NCBI GenBank assembly: GCA_965200175.1 | Contig: OZ241345.1 | Location: 1,302,001 to 1,366,000, forward strand | Reading direction: 5' to 3' | From: Azophilus sp026709365 | GTDB lineage: Bacteria; Pseudomonadota; Gammaproteobacteria; Pseudomonadales; Azotimanducaceae | Length of the DNA: 64,000 nucleotides | In this document: positions 1-8,311 of the stretch, one piece after another | Layout: each line of letters starts with the position of its first letter | How positions within the stretch are numbered: the stretch's first letter is position 1 | Notes under the pieces: generated by a model | Told to the model about the DNA's origin: nothing | Databases searched by the model: none | The model's input: the letters and a program-made list of their open reading frames with translations, nothing else | Made by a program: the position numbers and the translations under genes

Positions 1-1097
1 AAGAACAGGGCGCAGCCCAAGGTGCCCCAGCCCAAGGTGCCCAGCACCACTTGGCGTATGGTGCGCCCCCCCGATATCTTGGTGATGAACATGCCCATGA
101 ACGGGCCCAAGGCCAGCCACCACGCCCAGTAGAAGACCGTCCATGCCTCGTCGAAGCCCGAGGAGTTCGACAGGTCCAGCCAAGTGCTCATGGTGATGAA
201 GTTCGCCAGAAAGTGGCCCACCGACGCGCTGCCCTGCTCGATGATGTAGCCGGTGGGTCCGAACGCCAGCACCAGCGCCAGCAGCAGGAAGGCCAAGCCG
301 ACGTTGAGGTTGCTCAGCCGCTTAATGCCGGCCTCCAAGCCGACGTACACGCTGACCGCGAAGGTCGCCGTGATGGTCGCGATGACCGCCATATCCAACC
401 CAAAGCCGGGGGCTATGCCGGTCATTCGGGTCAGCCCCGCGCCGATCATGGCGATTGCCAGCCCCATGCCGGTGCTGACCGCGCCCAACAGGCCGACCAT
501 GAACAGCAGGTCAACGATTCGGCCCAGCCAACCGTCGGCGCTGCGGCCGAGAACGGCTCTGCAGGCGGCGCTCAACCGCAGCACGGGCATTTTTCGCACG
601 TGGTAGGCGTAGGCGATGGCGACGCCGGGCAGGCAGTAGAGCGCCCAGCCGATGAAGCCCCAGTGGAAGATGGGGTAGCTGGCCGCCCAGCGCATCGCCT
701 CGTCCGTGCCCGGCGCGACGTCGAAGGGCGGCGCGTTGTAGTAGTAGGCCCACTCCACGGTTCCCCAATAGAGGACGCTGGTGCCGATGCCGCCGCAGAA
801 CAGCATGGAGGTCCAACTGAAGTTGCTGTAGTCCGGCCCCGAGCCGTCGCCGAGCACCACCTTGCCGAAGCGGCCGAAGGCCAGGTAGAGCAGGAAAACC
901 AGCACGGCGCCGGCCACGACGATGTACAGGCTGCCCAAGCCGTGGGTGACCGCCTTGAAGGCCGAGGTCAGGGCCGTCTTGCCCCACTCCGGGAACAGGA
1001 TCAAGGCCAGGCAGACGGCCAGTATGCCCAGCGCCCCGGCGCTGAAGATGAACCAGTCAACGTTGGCACGGTAGGGTGCCGGTTCCGCTTGGCTCAT
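1..1097 (-). CDS. BCCT-family transporter (betaine/choline/carnitine), 3' end outside window
   Basis: Sodium- or proton-coupled transporter of the inner membrane for quaternary ammonium compounds such as betaine, choline or carnitine. The visible ~365 residues show alternating hydrophobic segments. They also carry two BCCT hallmarks: an LYWGTVEWAYYY segment in the first third, and an FYWAWWLALGPFMGMF segment followed by ISGGRTIRQVV near the cut edge. BCCT proteins are normally ~500-650 residues, so roughly the last third lies beyond position 1. Its ATG overlaps the stop of ogt in an ATGA arrangement, so the two are translationally coupled. The substrate cannot be read from this fragment. Confidence 0.9.
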   Translation of the reverse strand, partial: MSQAEPAPYRANVDWFIFSAGALGILAVCLALILFPEWGKTALTSAFKAVTHGLGSLYIVVAGAVLVFLLYLAFGRFGKVVLGDGSGPDYSNFSWTSMLFCGGIGTSVLYWGTVEWAYYYNAPPFDVAPGTDEAMRWAASYPIFHWGFIGWALYCLPGVAIAYAYHVRKMPVLRLSAACRAVLGRSADGWLGRIVDLLFMVGLLGAVSTGMGLAIAMIGAGLTRMTGIAPGFGLDMAVIATITATFAVSVYVGLEAGIKRLSNLNVGLAFLLLALVLAFGPTGYIIEQGSASVGHFLANFITMSTWLDLSNSSGFDEAWTVFYWAWWLALGPFMGMFITKISGGRTIRQVVLGTLGWGTLGCALF

Positions 1098-1576
1098 GAG
1101 GCGGGCCGGGCGTTGCCTTCAAGGGCCAGCAGCGCGCGCTTGGCCGCCAAGCCGCCGCCGAAGCCGGTGAGCGAGCCGTCGCTGCCGATCACCCGGTGGC
1201 AGGGAATGATGATGGGTATGGGGTTGCGGCCGTTGGCGGCGCCAACGGCCCGCACGGCGCGCGGCTTGCCGATGGCGGCGGCCACCTCCTTGTAGCTGCG
1301 CGTCTCGCCGTAGGGAATGGCTTGCAGCGCTGCAAGGACTTTGCGCTGGAAGGCGGTCCCGCTCGGCGCCAGGGCCAGGTCGAACCGCTGCCTACGGCCC
1401 GCAAAGTAGCCGTCGAGCTGTTCCCGCACCTTGTCGAACGGCGCATCCGCGGGCGCCCAGCCGGGTTGCGGCGCTGGTCGTTTGCCTTCCAGCGGGAAGC
1501 GGATGGCGGTCAGGCTGCCGTTCCGCCCGGCCAGCAGCAGGGGGCCGATGGGGCTGTCGTGGTAGGCGTAGTGCAT
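1094..1576 (-). CDS. ogt: Methylated-DNA--protein-cysteine methyltransferase (Ogt)
   Basis: Removes O6-alkyl groups from guanine by irreversible transfer to its own cysteine. The catalytic signature IIIPCHRVIG is present with the acceptor at Cys126, followed by the SLTGFGGGL loop typical of the family. The length of 160 residues matches Ogt-type proteins without the Ada N-terminus. An ATG eight codons upstream (1600) is also in frame. The internal ATG at 1576 is preferred because GAGGAG lies just upstream of it and the homologous region begins there. It lies directly downstream of alkA (28-nt gap to the preferred start) and overlaps the BCCT gene, giving a repair pair with a transporter behind it. 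Confidence 0.93.
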   Translation of the reverse strand: MHYAYHDSPIGPLLLAGRNGSLTAIRFPLEGKRPAPQPGWAPADAPFDKVREQLDGYFAGRRQRFDLALAPSGTAFQRKVLAALQAIPYGETRSYKEVAAAIGKPRAVRAVGAANGRNPIPIIIPCHRVIGSDGSLTGFGGGLAAKRALLALEGNARPAS

Positions 1577-1603
1577 GGCTGGGTCTCCTCGTTGTCGCAT
1601 TCC

Positions 1604-2506
1604 TCAGGCGCTCAGGGCGGCCTGCTTGCCCGCAGGGTTGGGCGCGGCTCGTTGGACGGCGCGATGCCATAGATGCATCAGTGCGTAGGCCCGCCAAGGC
1701 GACCAGGCGGCGGCGCGCTTGGCGGCTTCGGCGGCGGTTGCCTTGAGCACCTTGCGCACGACCCAATCTCCATCGGGAAACGCATCTGCGTCCTTGGCCA
1801 CCCGCAGGGCGATGTAGCCCGCCGTCCAGGGACCGATGCCGGGCAGACGGCAAAGCGCCGCCCGCAGCGACGGGCCGTCAGCGCCCTCGCGCAGATCGAG
1901 GTCGCCGTCAACCCAAGCCGCCGCCAGTGCCCGCACCGCCTGGCCACGTTGGCCGGGCATGCCGATTGCGGCAACGTCGGCATCGCGCAGCCGCTGGGCG
2001 CAGGGAAAGCCGCCATCGCCGAATCGTTGCATCAATCGGGCTGCCAACTCGGTGGCGCGGGCGACGCTGACCTGTTGGCCGAGCACGGCGCGAACGGCGG
2101 TTTCAAAACCGTCCCAAGCGCCGGGAACGCGCAGCCCCGGCGCTGCCCGCACCCAAGGGGCGAGCAGCGGGTCGGTCCTTAGGTGGCGGTCGATGGCAAC
2201 GGAGTCGGCGTCGAGATCGAATAGGCGCCGCACCCGCGCCACCCACTCGCTTGGCTGCCCGCCAGCATTTGCCGGCAGGTGCAGACGCAAGGCGTCGTTG
2301 CGCCAGTGCGCCTTGAGCCAAACCGCGCCGCCGTCCTGCCGGGACAGGCGGCGCCGGTACTCAAGCCCCTCCACGGCTTCCAGGCCGGGCAGGGCACGCG
2401 CCCCAAGAAAGCCGAAGACGTGCGGCGCATGGTAGGGCGGGGGTGTTGGCAAATCGAGAATCAAGCGTTTACGGTCTTGGTCGATTCGTCCACTATAACC
2501 GCTCAA
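1604..2506 (-). CDS. alkA: DNA-3-methyladenine glycosylase II (AlkA-like)
   Basis: Excises alkylated purines from DNA and works with the adjacent ogt in alkylation repair. The order is an AlkA N-terminal domain (to ~residue 125), then the HhH-GPD fold. The helix-hairpin-helix reads LCRLPGIGPWTAGYIALR (residues ~219-235), and the catalytic aspartate is probably Asp247 in the FPDGDWVVRK segment, aligned with Asp238 of E. coli AlkA. The W(S/K)PWRSYAL-type C-terminal segment is present as WSPWRAYALMHLW. The start is uncertain: the ATG gives ~17 residues not expected in the family, and an in-frame TTG near residue 15 is an alternative. No Ada regulator is visible. Confidence 0.9.
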   Translation of the reverse strand: MSGYSGRIDQDRKRLILDLPTPPPYHAPHVFGFLGARALPGLEAVEGLEYRRRLSRQDGGAVWLKAHWRNDALRLHLPANAGGQPSEWVARVRRLFDLDADSVAIDRHLRTDPLLAPWVRAAPGLRVPGAWDGFETAVRAVLGQQVSVARATELAARLMQRFGDGGFPCAQRLRDADVAAIGMPGQRGQAVRALAAAWVDGDLDLREGADGPSLRAALCRLPGIGPWTAGYIALRVAKDADAFPDGDWVVRKVLKATAAEAAKRAAAWSPWRAYALMHLWHRAVQRAAPNPAGKQAALSA

Positions 2507-2569
2507 GCGGCCAATGCGGCAGTAATTGGGCCTTGGGCTTCAGTTTGCCAACAGCCGAATCCAGTCACT

Positions 2570-2598
2570 TTGACAACTTTGGGCTTCTGGGGATTAAT
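2570..2598 (+). promoter_or_regulatory. Candidate sigma70 promoter for the 2659 gene
   Basis: A perfect TTGACA (2570-2575) is separated by 17 nt from ATTAAT (2593-2598), which matches TATAAT at four of six positions. It lies about 60 bp ahead of the small gene at 2659, in a locally AT-richer intergenic stretch. Confidence 0.45.
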
Positions 2599-2658
2599 TG
2601 GTGGCGGATCGCTGCCCAGGAAGATAACCATTAGTTCGCTTCGGCGGAGACTACAGGT

Positions 2659-3024
2659 ATGGCTAGCAAACTAAGTGCTGGGAAACCGCCCAACAATATA
2701 GTTTTTGAGTACCGGCAGACAGGTGACCACCGCACCGTGTTTGCAGATGGAGTCGTGGGCGGAACCAATCTCCGGCAGAAAAACATGCTGCGCGTTTCAC
2801 TTTACCGGGAGTTCATGCCTCCATTGCCGGAATCCCGGCCCGTGCTTCAAGCTGACGAGGGCAACTTGACGGTTGGGGCGCCGGGACAAGATGACATCGG
2901 TGACGAAATCAATGTCGTCCGGGAAATTGACACCACGCTCGTGCTCACGGCAAAGACAGCGCGTGAGCTGTCTGATTGGTTGGCGCAGCAGGTGGATTCC
3001 ATTGAGCAGTTGTCGAAGCCATGA
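2659..3024 (+). CDS. Small uncharacterised protein, first gene of a three-gene set
   Basis: A 121-residue soluble protein without signal peptide. The pattern is FEYRQTGDHRTVFADGVVGG, then a predicted beta strand and a short helix-forming C-terminus (VLTAKTARELSDWLAQQV). It resembles a recurring bacterial hypothetical family in which a 'DG..GG.tp.g.i...f' N-terminal half is followed by an amphipathic helix. That resemblance is from memory and no function is known. It overlaps the next gene by 4 nt (ATGA), indicating co-translation. Codon use is somewhat less GC-biased than in neighbouring genes, consistent with acquisition. Confidence 0.7.
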   Translation: MASKLSAGKPPNNIVFEYRQTGDHRTVFADGVVGGTNLRQKNMLRVSLYREFMPPLPESRPVLQADEGNLTVGAPGQDDIGDEINVVREIDTTLVLTAKTARELSDWLAQQVDSIEQLSKP

Positions 3025-3617
3025 TCGTTTTGGAGAAACTGCGATCTTTTGGCGCCAAACGCGAAGGATGGCATCACGGCGAAGGAATCAGTTTTGGTCG
3101 TGCGGTCATTGAGTCTGCAGAAGCCATCGTTGTGTGCGGACAGTTGCTTGGGTTTGACGAGATGGACGTGTTCCCGGGGCTTTCCGGGGAGGTCTTGGTG
3201 ACCTTTTACCGTTCTGGCCATTGCATCGAGATTGAGGTTGACGTGCAGCCAAGCCAGCGTTTTGCGGTTTCCCTTGAGCGTCCGGATGGGGAGCAGACCG
3301 AACCCGCATGGCTTGAAAACTTGGAACAGGTGAAAAATGAATTGGAGCGCCTTAAGGATTCAATGTGTCCACTTACGTCCGAATACTCAAGGCCGAGCAC
3401 TTCGACCCGCGGAGAAATCGGTTCGTTGACTTGGCCTTCAAGCCCTCAAGCCCTGCCAGAGGTGGAGGAATATCCGTCTTTGACTACGATTGCGCTGGCG
3501 GAACCCCCAGTGCGGCTTGCGCCCACATCGCTCGGTGGTATCAAGACTTGTCTGGACAGCCAGCAATCTTCTGGTGGTTCACAAGTGCTCAGCTACCCAA
3601 CGGAAGCGTTCACATAG
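3021..3617 (+). CDS. Small uncharacterised protein, second gene of the set; C-terminal part doubtful
   Basis: The first ~115 residues look like a real folded protein: MIVLEKLRSFGAKREGWHHG, then a GFDEMDVFPGLSGEVLVTFY segment and an EIEVDV strand, ending in a helix (NLEQVKNELERLKDSM). The last ~80 residues are Ser/Thr/Pro-rich and run out of frame through the next gene for ~250 nt. The original stop was probably near 3365 and has been lost by a point change or frameshift. The start overlaps the preceding stop (ATGA). Function unknown. Proteins of this type are often paired with the preceding family. Confidence 0.55.
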   Translation: MIVLEKLRSFGAKREGWHHGEGISFGRAVIESAEAIVVCGQLLGFDEMDVFPGLSGEVLVTFYRSGHCIEIEVDVQPSQRFAVSLERPDGEQTEPAWLENLEQVKNELERLKDSMCPLTSEYSRPSTSTRGEIGSLTWPSSPQALPEVEEYPSLTTIALAEPPVRLAPTSLGGIKTCLDSQQSSGGSQVLSYPTEAFT

Positions 3618-3799
3618 AGGAGGAACCGTCCAAGACTGGCGACGAATGCCATCGGAGCATTCATGGGTTGTCAGCCGGTCGGGCCAAAAAGTTCTTTAAG
3701 CGGTTACAGGGCGAAATGCTATTCACAACTGACTGTTTTCAGGTTTGTGGGCCGGACGGCGTGAAACGGCTCTCACTCACGGAATTGGATGCGACTTAG
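3365..3799 (+). CDS. Small uncharacterised protein, third gene of the set
   Basis: A GTG start at 3365 gives 144 residues with a balanced, protein-like composition: an N-terminal STYVRILKAEHFD segment, a GISVFDYDC strand, a hydrophobic FWWFTS motif, and a Lys/Arg-rich helix near the C-terminus (AGRAKKFFKRL). It overlaps the out-of-frame tail of the previous reading frame by ~250 nt. That is too much for two independent proteins, so one of the two overlapping parts is probably not native. No known domain is recognisable. Confidence 0.5.
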   Translation: MSTYVRILKAEHFDPRRNRFVDLAFKPSSPARGGGISVFDYDCAGGTPSAACAHIARWYQDLSGQPAIFWWFTSAQLPNGSVHIEEEPSKTGDECHRSIHGLSAGRAKKFFKRLQGEMLFTTDCFQVCGPDGVKRLSLTELDAT

Positions 3800-3923
3800 G
3801 TTCATTCCGTGCTGGCGAGCTCCGTTAGCCATCTGTTCCAGCCGGTTGCTAGGAGCCTTGTCCCCCCTCTTGCCCCCTGGAAGGGTCGGTCCCTAAGTAC
3901 GTAGCTCCCTGATGTTTTGACTT

Positions 3924-4940
3924 TTGAATTCGGGCAGTAGAAGGCAGACAGAGCCACTGGGGACTCCGGCTGGCATCAACATCGACCCCAGTGCCCCGGT
4001 CAAGCTTGAGCCGGTGACCGTAGCCAAGCCTTGGGGCCGCGAAATCTGGCACTCGGCGATTGAGGCGCGGGGGGAGAGCGCGGTGCGCGCCGCCGCAGGT
4101 TCCGTGCCGTTGTCACGCTATCTTGAAGCGGTGGGCATCGAGGCGCCGGTTATCCTGCTGAAGGTGCTCGATCCCCGCCCGACGCCGGTTCTGGGCGATC
4201 TCTACTTCGAGGTTCACGTGCGCAAGCGCGAGGTTTACGTCGTCACGGCCATCGACCGCAAGGCTTGGCCGGACGGGTGCGGCCGCATCCGGCTGGGCAT
4301 GGACCAGGCACGGCGGCAGTCCTATGGAAACGACGGCGCCTTTCGGGCGGCCTACTTGGCGGCGGTGCTGGCCTATGAGCGGGAGCGCCGCGCCATTGAT
4401 GCCGCCGAGCGCCCATCCGGAGCTGAGGAGCGGCAGTTGCGCGCCGCCATGGAGGCCTTCACCGCCTGCGCCCCCTTGCAGGTCGGCGATGTCGTGACCG
4501 TGCCGCCGTGGATGCCGCACGCCCTGCAGCACGGGGTGCGGGTCGTGGAGTTTCAGACGCCGACCTATGAGCGCCGCATCATCTCCTTCGCCCAGAAGGT
4601 GCTCACCCAAGGGCATTGGGACAGCGAGGACGCCATTGCCCGCATGAGCCTCGATCCGCCGCCGCCGCCGTCGTTCGAGAAGGTTGCCCCGGGGGTGGAG
4701 CGCATCGCCGCCTTCGACGACTTTGGCGTCTGGCGCGCCGCGCTGGACCCCCATCGTCCCGTCGCGCTGCCCGCCGGCGCGCCCTATGCGCTGTGCATGG
4801 CCGTCGGCGGCATGGCGCAGGTCGGGGGGTTGCGCTTGGCGGCTGAGGAAGCCTGCTTGGCTCCTGGCGCGAGTTTGCGGCGCAACGGCTTGCTGGGAGA
4901 CCGGGGGGCGGCTTGCGTGCTGGCGGCGCCGGGTCTGTAG
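3924..4940 (+). CDS. Cupin-fold protein resembling type I mannose-6-phosphate isomerase
   Basis: About 320 residues, predicted cytosolic. Support comes from a KPWGREIWHS segment near the N-terminus (compare PWGG of PMI), a GDLYFEVHVRKREVYVV strand pair, and LQVGDVVTVPPWMPHALQHG with VVEFQTPTYERR, the typical metal-binding jelly-roll strands. The enzyme class would isomerise mannose-6-phosphate and fructose-6-phosphate. This subfamily is divergent and the real substrate is unproven. The start is unclear: the open frame begins with TTG at 3924, but the conserved part starts only around 4010. The C-terminal 60 residues are Ala/Gly-rich and poorly conserved-looking. Confidence 0.65.
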   Translation: MNSGSRRQTEPLGTPAGINIDPSAPVKLEPVTVAKPWGREIWHSAIEARGESAVRAAAGSVPLSRYLEAVGIEAPVILLKVLDPRPTPVLGDLYFEVHVRKREVYVVTAIDRKAWPDGCGRIRLGMDQARRQSYGNDGAFRAAYLAAVLAYERERRAIDAAERPSGAEERQLRAAMEAFTACAPLQVGDVVTVPPWMPHALQHGVRVVEFQTPTYERRIISFAQKVLTQGHWDSEDAIARMSLDPPPPPSFEKVAPGVERIAAFDDFGVWRAALDPHRPVALPAGAPYALCMAVGGMAQVGGLRLAAEEACLAPGASLRRNGLLGDRGAACVLAAPGL

Positions 4941-5032
4941 TTCCCTGCCAATTCGCGTGATTGTTCGTGGCCCGCTCGTTCCCCGGCTGCGCTGCTCCTG
5001 CTTGTGTGGGGCCTGCCACACGGCGGCGTCGC

Positions 5033-5052
5033 CCTTTCCGGCAACGGAAAGG
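5033..5052. terminator. Hairpin between convergent genes
   Basis: CCTTTCCG and CGGAAAGG form an 8-bp perfect stem with a GCAA (GNRA) tetraloop. It sits between the convergent cupin and APC permease genes. There is no T-tract on either strand, so it may be a weak terminator or a processing hairpin rather than a classical intrinsic terminator. Confidence 0.35.
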
Positions 5053-5131
5053 CCCTTGCACGGGAACCGAAACGGACTAGCGCCTAAAACCCTCCTATTT
5101 CTGGTTCAGCACACTGGCGTCTGAAGCCCGC

Positions 5132-6490
5132 CTACTCGGCCAAGTGACGCTCGCCGCTGCGGATCGCCAGCTCCCCAATGGCCAAGGTGCATAGGGCGCC
5201 CCACAGGACGGGGTGCTGCACGCCCTCATCGGGCACGTAAACGAACAGCACGACTGAGGCGCCCAGCGTCAGGAAGCAGAGCGCGGCGCTGCCTTGGGCG
5301 ACCGCATCGCCGCCCGGCAGCTTGAACGGGCGCGGGCGTTCCCGGTCCCGCGTCCGGCTGCGCGCGAAGGCGAGCATGAGGGCGAGGTAGGGCAGCAGGA
5401 AGATCACGGCGCTGAAGGCGAACAACGACCAGAACAACTCCTCGCCGGAGCCCGCCAGGAATCCGTACAGCAGGAGCGTCAAGGTGCTGAGCGCACCCAT
5501 GACCAACGCGGCTCCCATCGGCATGCCCTTGCGGCTCTCAATGCCCAGCCAACGGGGCAGTTCGCCTTCCTGCGCAGCCTCGGCGGCGGCCCGGTTGCAG
5601 CCGATGGCCCAGGTCACGCCGTTGGCGAAGAAGGTGTATAGGGCGCCGATGCCCAGCACCGCCACCAAGGCCCGCCCGTAGGCGCCATCGCCGAACAAGC
5701 GCTCAAGGGTGGCGACCAGGCCCTCCACCAAATCGATTTCCGCCGCCGGGATGGTGGCCAACACAGCCGCGGTGGCCAGGGTGTACAGCAGCAGGATCAG
5801 CAAGGCGCTGACCAGCACCCCACGCGGCACGTTCCGGCCGGGGTCGATCACCTCCTCGCTGCTGGCGCTGACCAGCTCGAAGCCGAGCATGCCGTAGATG
5901 ATGGCCGGTATGAAGGCCAGGCTGCTGTTCCAGTCCGGCATGAGCGTCTCTAGATTGATGGGGTTGGCGAACCCCTCCGACTGCACGTGCGCGGCGGCGG
6001 CGACGATGATCACCGCAAAGATCGCAACCTTGACCGCTGCGCCCAGGTTCGGCACCCATTTGCCGATGTCCAGCGTCACCAGGTTCAGCGCCATGCTGGC
6101 CCAAGTCAGCCCGATGCCGATGGCGATTTGCCAGGCGAGCGACAGCCCGGGAACGAAAAGCTGGGCCAGAATGCCGGCGAACAGGATGTAGATCGCCGGC
6201 AGCCAAACGGCGGTGTTGATCCAGTAGCACCAACTCGCCCGCGCCCCCCAACGGCCTCCGAAGGCATCCCGTATCCAAGCGTAGATGCCGCCCTGCTGCG
6301 GGTAGGTGCAGCCCATCTCGGCGCAGATCAGGGCGAACGGAACCAGGAATGCAACCCCGAGGAACAGCCACCAGAAAATGGCGGCGGCGCCGATGGCGGC
6401 GGCGGCTGACAGGGTCTCGAGCAGCAGTATCGCCGAAACCGTGTACAGCACGATGTCGCGCTGGCCCAAGGATGGACGGCGTTCAGTCAT
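5132..6490 (-). CDS. APC-superfamily amino-acid permease
   Basis: Inner-membrane amino-acid transporter or antiporter of 452 residues with about 12 predicted membrane segments. The N-terminus (GQRDIVLYTVSAILLLETLS), a PQQGGIYAWIRDAFGGRWG loop after the second segment, and GFELVSASSEEVIDPGRNVPRG in the middle are typical of the glutamate/GABA-type (AGT/GadC-like) branch. The substrate cannot be fixed. It is transcribed divergently from the TPR-sulfotransferase gene, with ~70 bp between the starts, so the promoters probably overlap. Confidence 0.9.
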   Translation of the reverse strand: MTERRPSLGQRDIVLYTVSAILLLETLSAAAAIGAAAIFWWLFLGVAFLVPFALICAEMGCTYPQQGGIYAWIRDAFGGRWGARASWCYWINTAVWLPAIYILFAGILAQLFVPGLSLAWQIAIGIGLTWASMALNLVTLDIGKWVPNLGAAVKVAIFAVIIVAAAAHVQSEGFANPINLETLMPDWNSSLAFIPAIIYGMLGFELVSASSEEVIDPGRNVPRGVLVSALLILLLYTLATAAVLATIPAAEIDLVEGLVATLERLFGDGAYGRALVAVLGIGALYTFFANGVTWAIGCNRAAAEAAQEGELPRWLGIESRKGMPMGAALVMGALSTLTLLLYGFLAGSGEELFWSLFAFSAVIFLLPYLALMLAFARSRTRDRERPRPFKLPGGDAVAQGSAALCFLTLGASVVLFVYVPDEGVQHPVLWGALCTLAIGELAIRSGERHLAE

Positions 6491-6563
6491 CAGCTAGGCT
6501 TTCCGTATAACCAAGCGAAGGCTAACATCAAATGGAGTCATCTCCGCGCACGGGGAGTCCTTT

Positions 6564-8153
6564 ATGGCGGATCGCGAGCAGCTGCGGGCTCTGTTGAGGG
6601 AGGGCTTCGCCGCCCTGCAGTCGGGCCGCACGCAACATGCCGGCCAGCTGTGCAAGCGCATTCTGGACCTCGCCCCCAAGTTGGTTCAGGGCCACTTTCT
6701 GCTCGGCTTGGTCGCCTTGGAGGCCGGCGACCGCAGAATCGCCCTGCAGGCGTTCGGTTCGGTGACGGCGCTGGATGCGAAGCACAGCGCCAGCTGGGCG
6801 CAGCTCGCCAAGCTGTTTGTCGGCGAGGGCCAAGTCAATCGCGCCGATGCGGCCTTGGCCCGGGCGGTGCGGGGCGACCCCCAGGATCCCTTGTTGCAGG
6901 ACTTGATCGGCACGGTTCTCTCCCTGCTTGGCGAACACGCCTTGGCGCAGGAGTGGTTCGCAAAGGCTTGCGCCAAACGGCCGCGCCATGTCGGCATGCT
7001 GCTGAACTTGGCCAACAACCACGTTTACTTCGGCGATACCGGCCAAGCGCTTCCGCTGTACGAGCGGATTCTCGAAATCGAGCCGAACTCCCCCCAAGCG
7101 CATTGGTCGCTGGCGGGCGCCCGCAAGGCGACCGACGACGTCCACGTCAACGCCTGCCGAACGCTGTTGGCGGAGCGCCCCGGCCTGCATCCCCGCTTGC
7201 AGGCCTTCTACCACTACGCGATCGGCAAGGAGTGCGAGGATCTGGAGCGTTGGGAAGAGGCGTTTGCAGCCTTTTCCGAAGGCGCGGCGGCCCGCCGAGA
7301 GACGGTGGAGTATGACGAGGCGGCGGAAATCGAGATGTTCGCCTTTCTGGAGGCGAGCTTCGATGAGGGCTGGCTGGCGGCGCGCGAGCCGGGCAATCCA
7401 AGCCGCGCTCCGATCTTCGTGTTGGGGCAGCCCCGCACTGGCACCACCCTGATCGAGCGCATCATCTCCAGCCATTCCGCCGTGACCTCGGCCGGGGAAC
7501 TGCAGCAGTTCAGCCTTGCCATCCGCCGACTTTCCGACCACCGGGATCCGAAGCGGTTCTCCGCCGCCCTGTTTGAGGCGGCGCTGGGCGTTCCTTCCGC
7601 CGCGCTCGGCAACACCTACCTTGAGACCACGCGCCGGATGCAGGGCGGCACCCCGCATTTCGTGGACAAGCTGCCGCAAAACTACCTGTGCGTTCCGTTG
7701 ATTCTGGCGGCGCTGCCGAACGCCAAGATCGTCCACTTGGTGCGCGACCCCATGGACGCCAGTTTCGCCAGCTTCAAGCAGCTGTTCGCGGACGCCTATC
7801 TGCACTCCTACGACCAGCGGGAGATGGCCCGGCATCATGCCCGCTACCGCAAGCTCATGGCGACTTGGCGGCGACGGTTCGGAAATCGCTTCCATGACAT
7901 GTCCTACGAAGCGACGACCAGCGATCTCGAAGCCCAGGTGCGCGGCCTGCTCGACTTTCTGGAACTGCCCTTCGAGGAGGCCTGCGTCAACTTCCACGCC
8001 CAAGAAGGGGCCGTCTCCACAGCCAGCGCAGCCCAAGTCCGGGAGCCCGCCCACTCCCGCTCCGTGGGACGCTGGCGGCGTTACCGGACGCAACTTGAAC
8101 CCATGCGCCAGGAACTCGCCAAAGCCGGCGTCGCCGCTGCGCGGGTTCAATGA
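6564..8153 (+). CDS. TPR-repeat sulfotransferase
   Basis: 529 residues. The N-terminal ~230 residues consist of degenerate tetratricopeptide repeats (for example ILEIEPNSPQAHWSLAGARK). The C-terminal half is a PAPS-dependent sulfotransferase domain: the 5'-phosphosulfate loop GQPRTGTTLIERIISSH lies at ~residues 288-304 and the 3'-phosphate motif KIVHLVRDPMDASF ends near residue 401. The family transfers sulfate to hydroxyl or amino groups of small molecules or proteins. The TPR part presumably recruits the acceptor, which is unknown. It is a single-gene unit, divergent from the APC permease, and ends just before a palindromic repeat. Confidence 0.88.
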   Translation: MADREQLRALLREGFAALQSGRTQHAGQLCKRILDLAPKLVQGHFLLGLVALEAGDRRIALQAFGSVTALDAKHSASWAQLAKLFVGEGQVNRADAALARAVRGDPQDPLLQDLIGTVLSLLGEHALAQEWFAKACAKRPRHVGMLLNLANNHVYFGDTGQALPLYERILEIEPNSPQAHWSLAGARKATDDVHVNACRTLLAERPGLHPRLQAFYHYAIGKECEDLERWEEAFAAFSEGAAARRETVEYDEAAEIEMFAFLEASFDEGWLAAREPGNPSRAPIFVLGQPRTGTTLIERIISSHSAVTSAGELQQFSLAIRRLSDHRDPKRFSAALFEAALGVPSAALGNTYLETTRRMQGGTPHFVDKLPQNYLCVPLILAALPNAKIVHLVRDPMDASFASFKQLFADAYLHSYDQREMARHHARYRKLMATWRRRFGNRFHDMSYEATTSDLEAQVRGLLDFLELPFEEACVNFHAQEGAVSTASAAQVREPAHSRSVGRWRRYRTQLEPMRQELAKAGVAAARVQ

Positions 8154-8157
8154 ACAT

Positions 8158-8240
8158 GTCCGAACCTGACCCACGCAACTGCAGAACCCGCCGCGGCAGG
8201 CGCGGAGTTTCGCGCCAGCGAAACTGCAACGCAAACCCTA
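8158..8240 (+). repeat. Two-hairpin repeat family A, degenerate single copy
   Basis: Carries the family lead sequence (cgaacctgacccacgc) and the core palindrome GGAGTTTCGC-GC-CAGCGAAACT (about 8203-8225), but lacks a clear second stem. It lies between the sulfotransferase stop and the TonB receptor start. Confidence 0.75.
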
Positions 8241-8311
8241 GCGCTTTGGTAACATACCGCCGTTGTCAAGATGCAATGAACCCAGCTTACTGAACAGGCG
8301 AGGCACCAGAC

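Noticed and set aside
51..1295. A 414-codon open frame opposite the BCCT transporter and ogt
   Set aside because: High-GC shadow frame; the opposite strand encodes recognisable BCCT and Ogt motifs, and the frame itself is a low-complexity His/Gln/Arg/Ala product.
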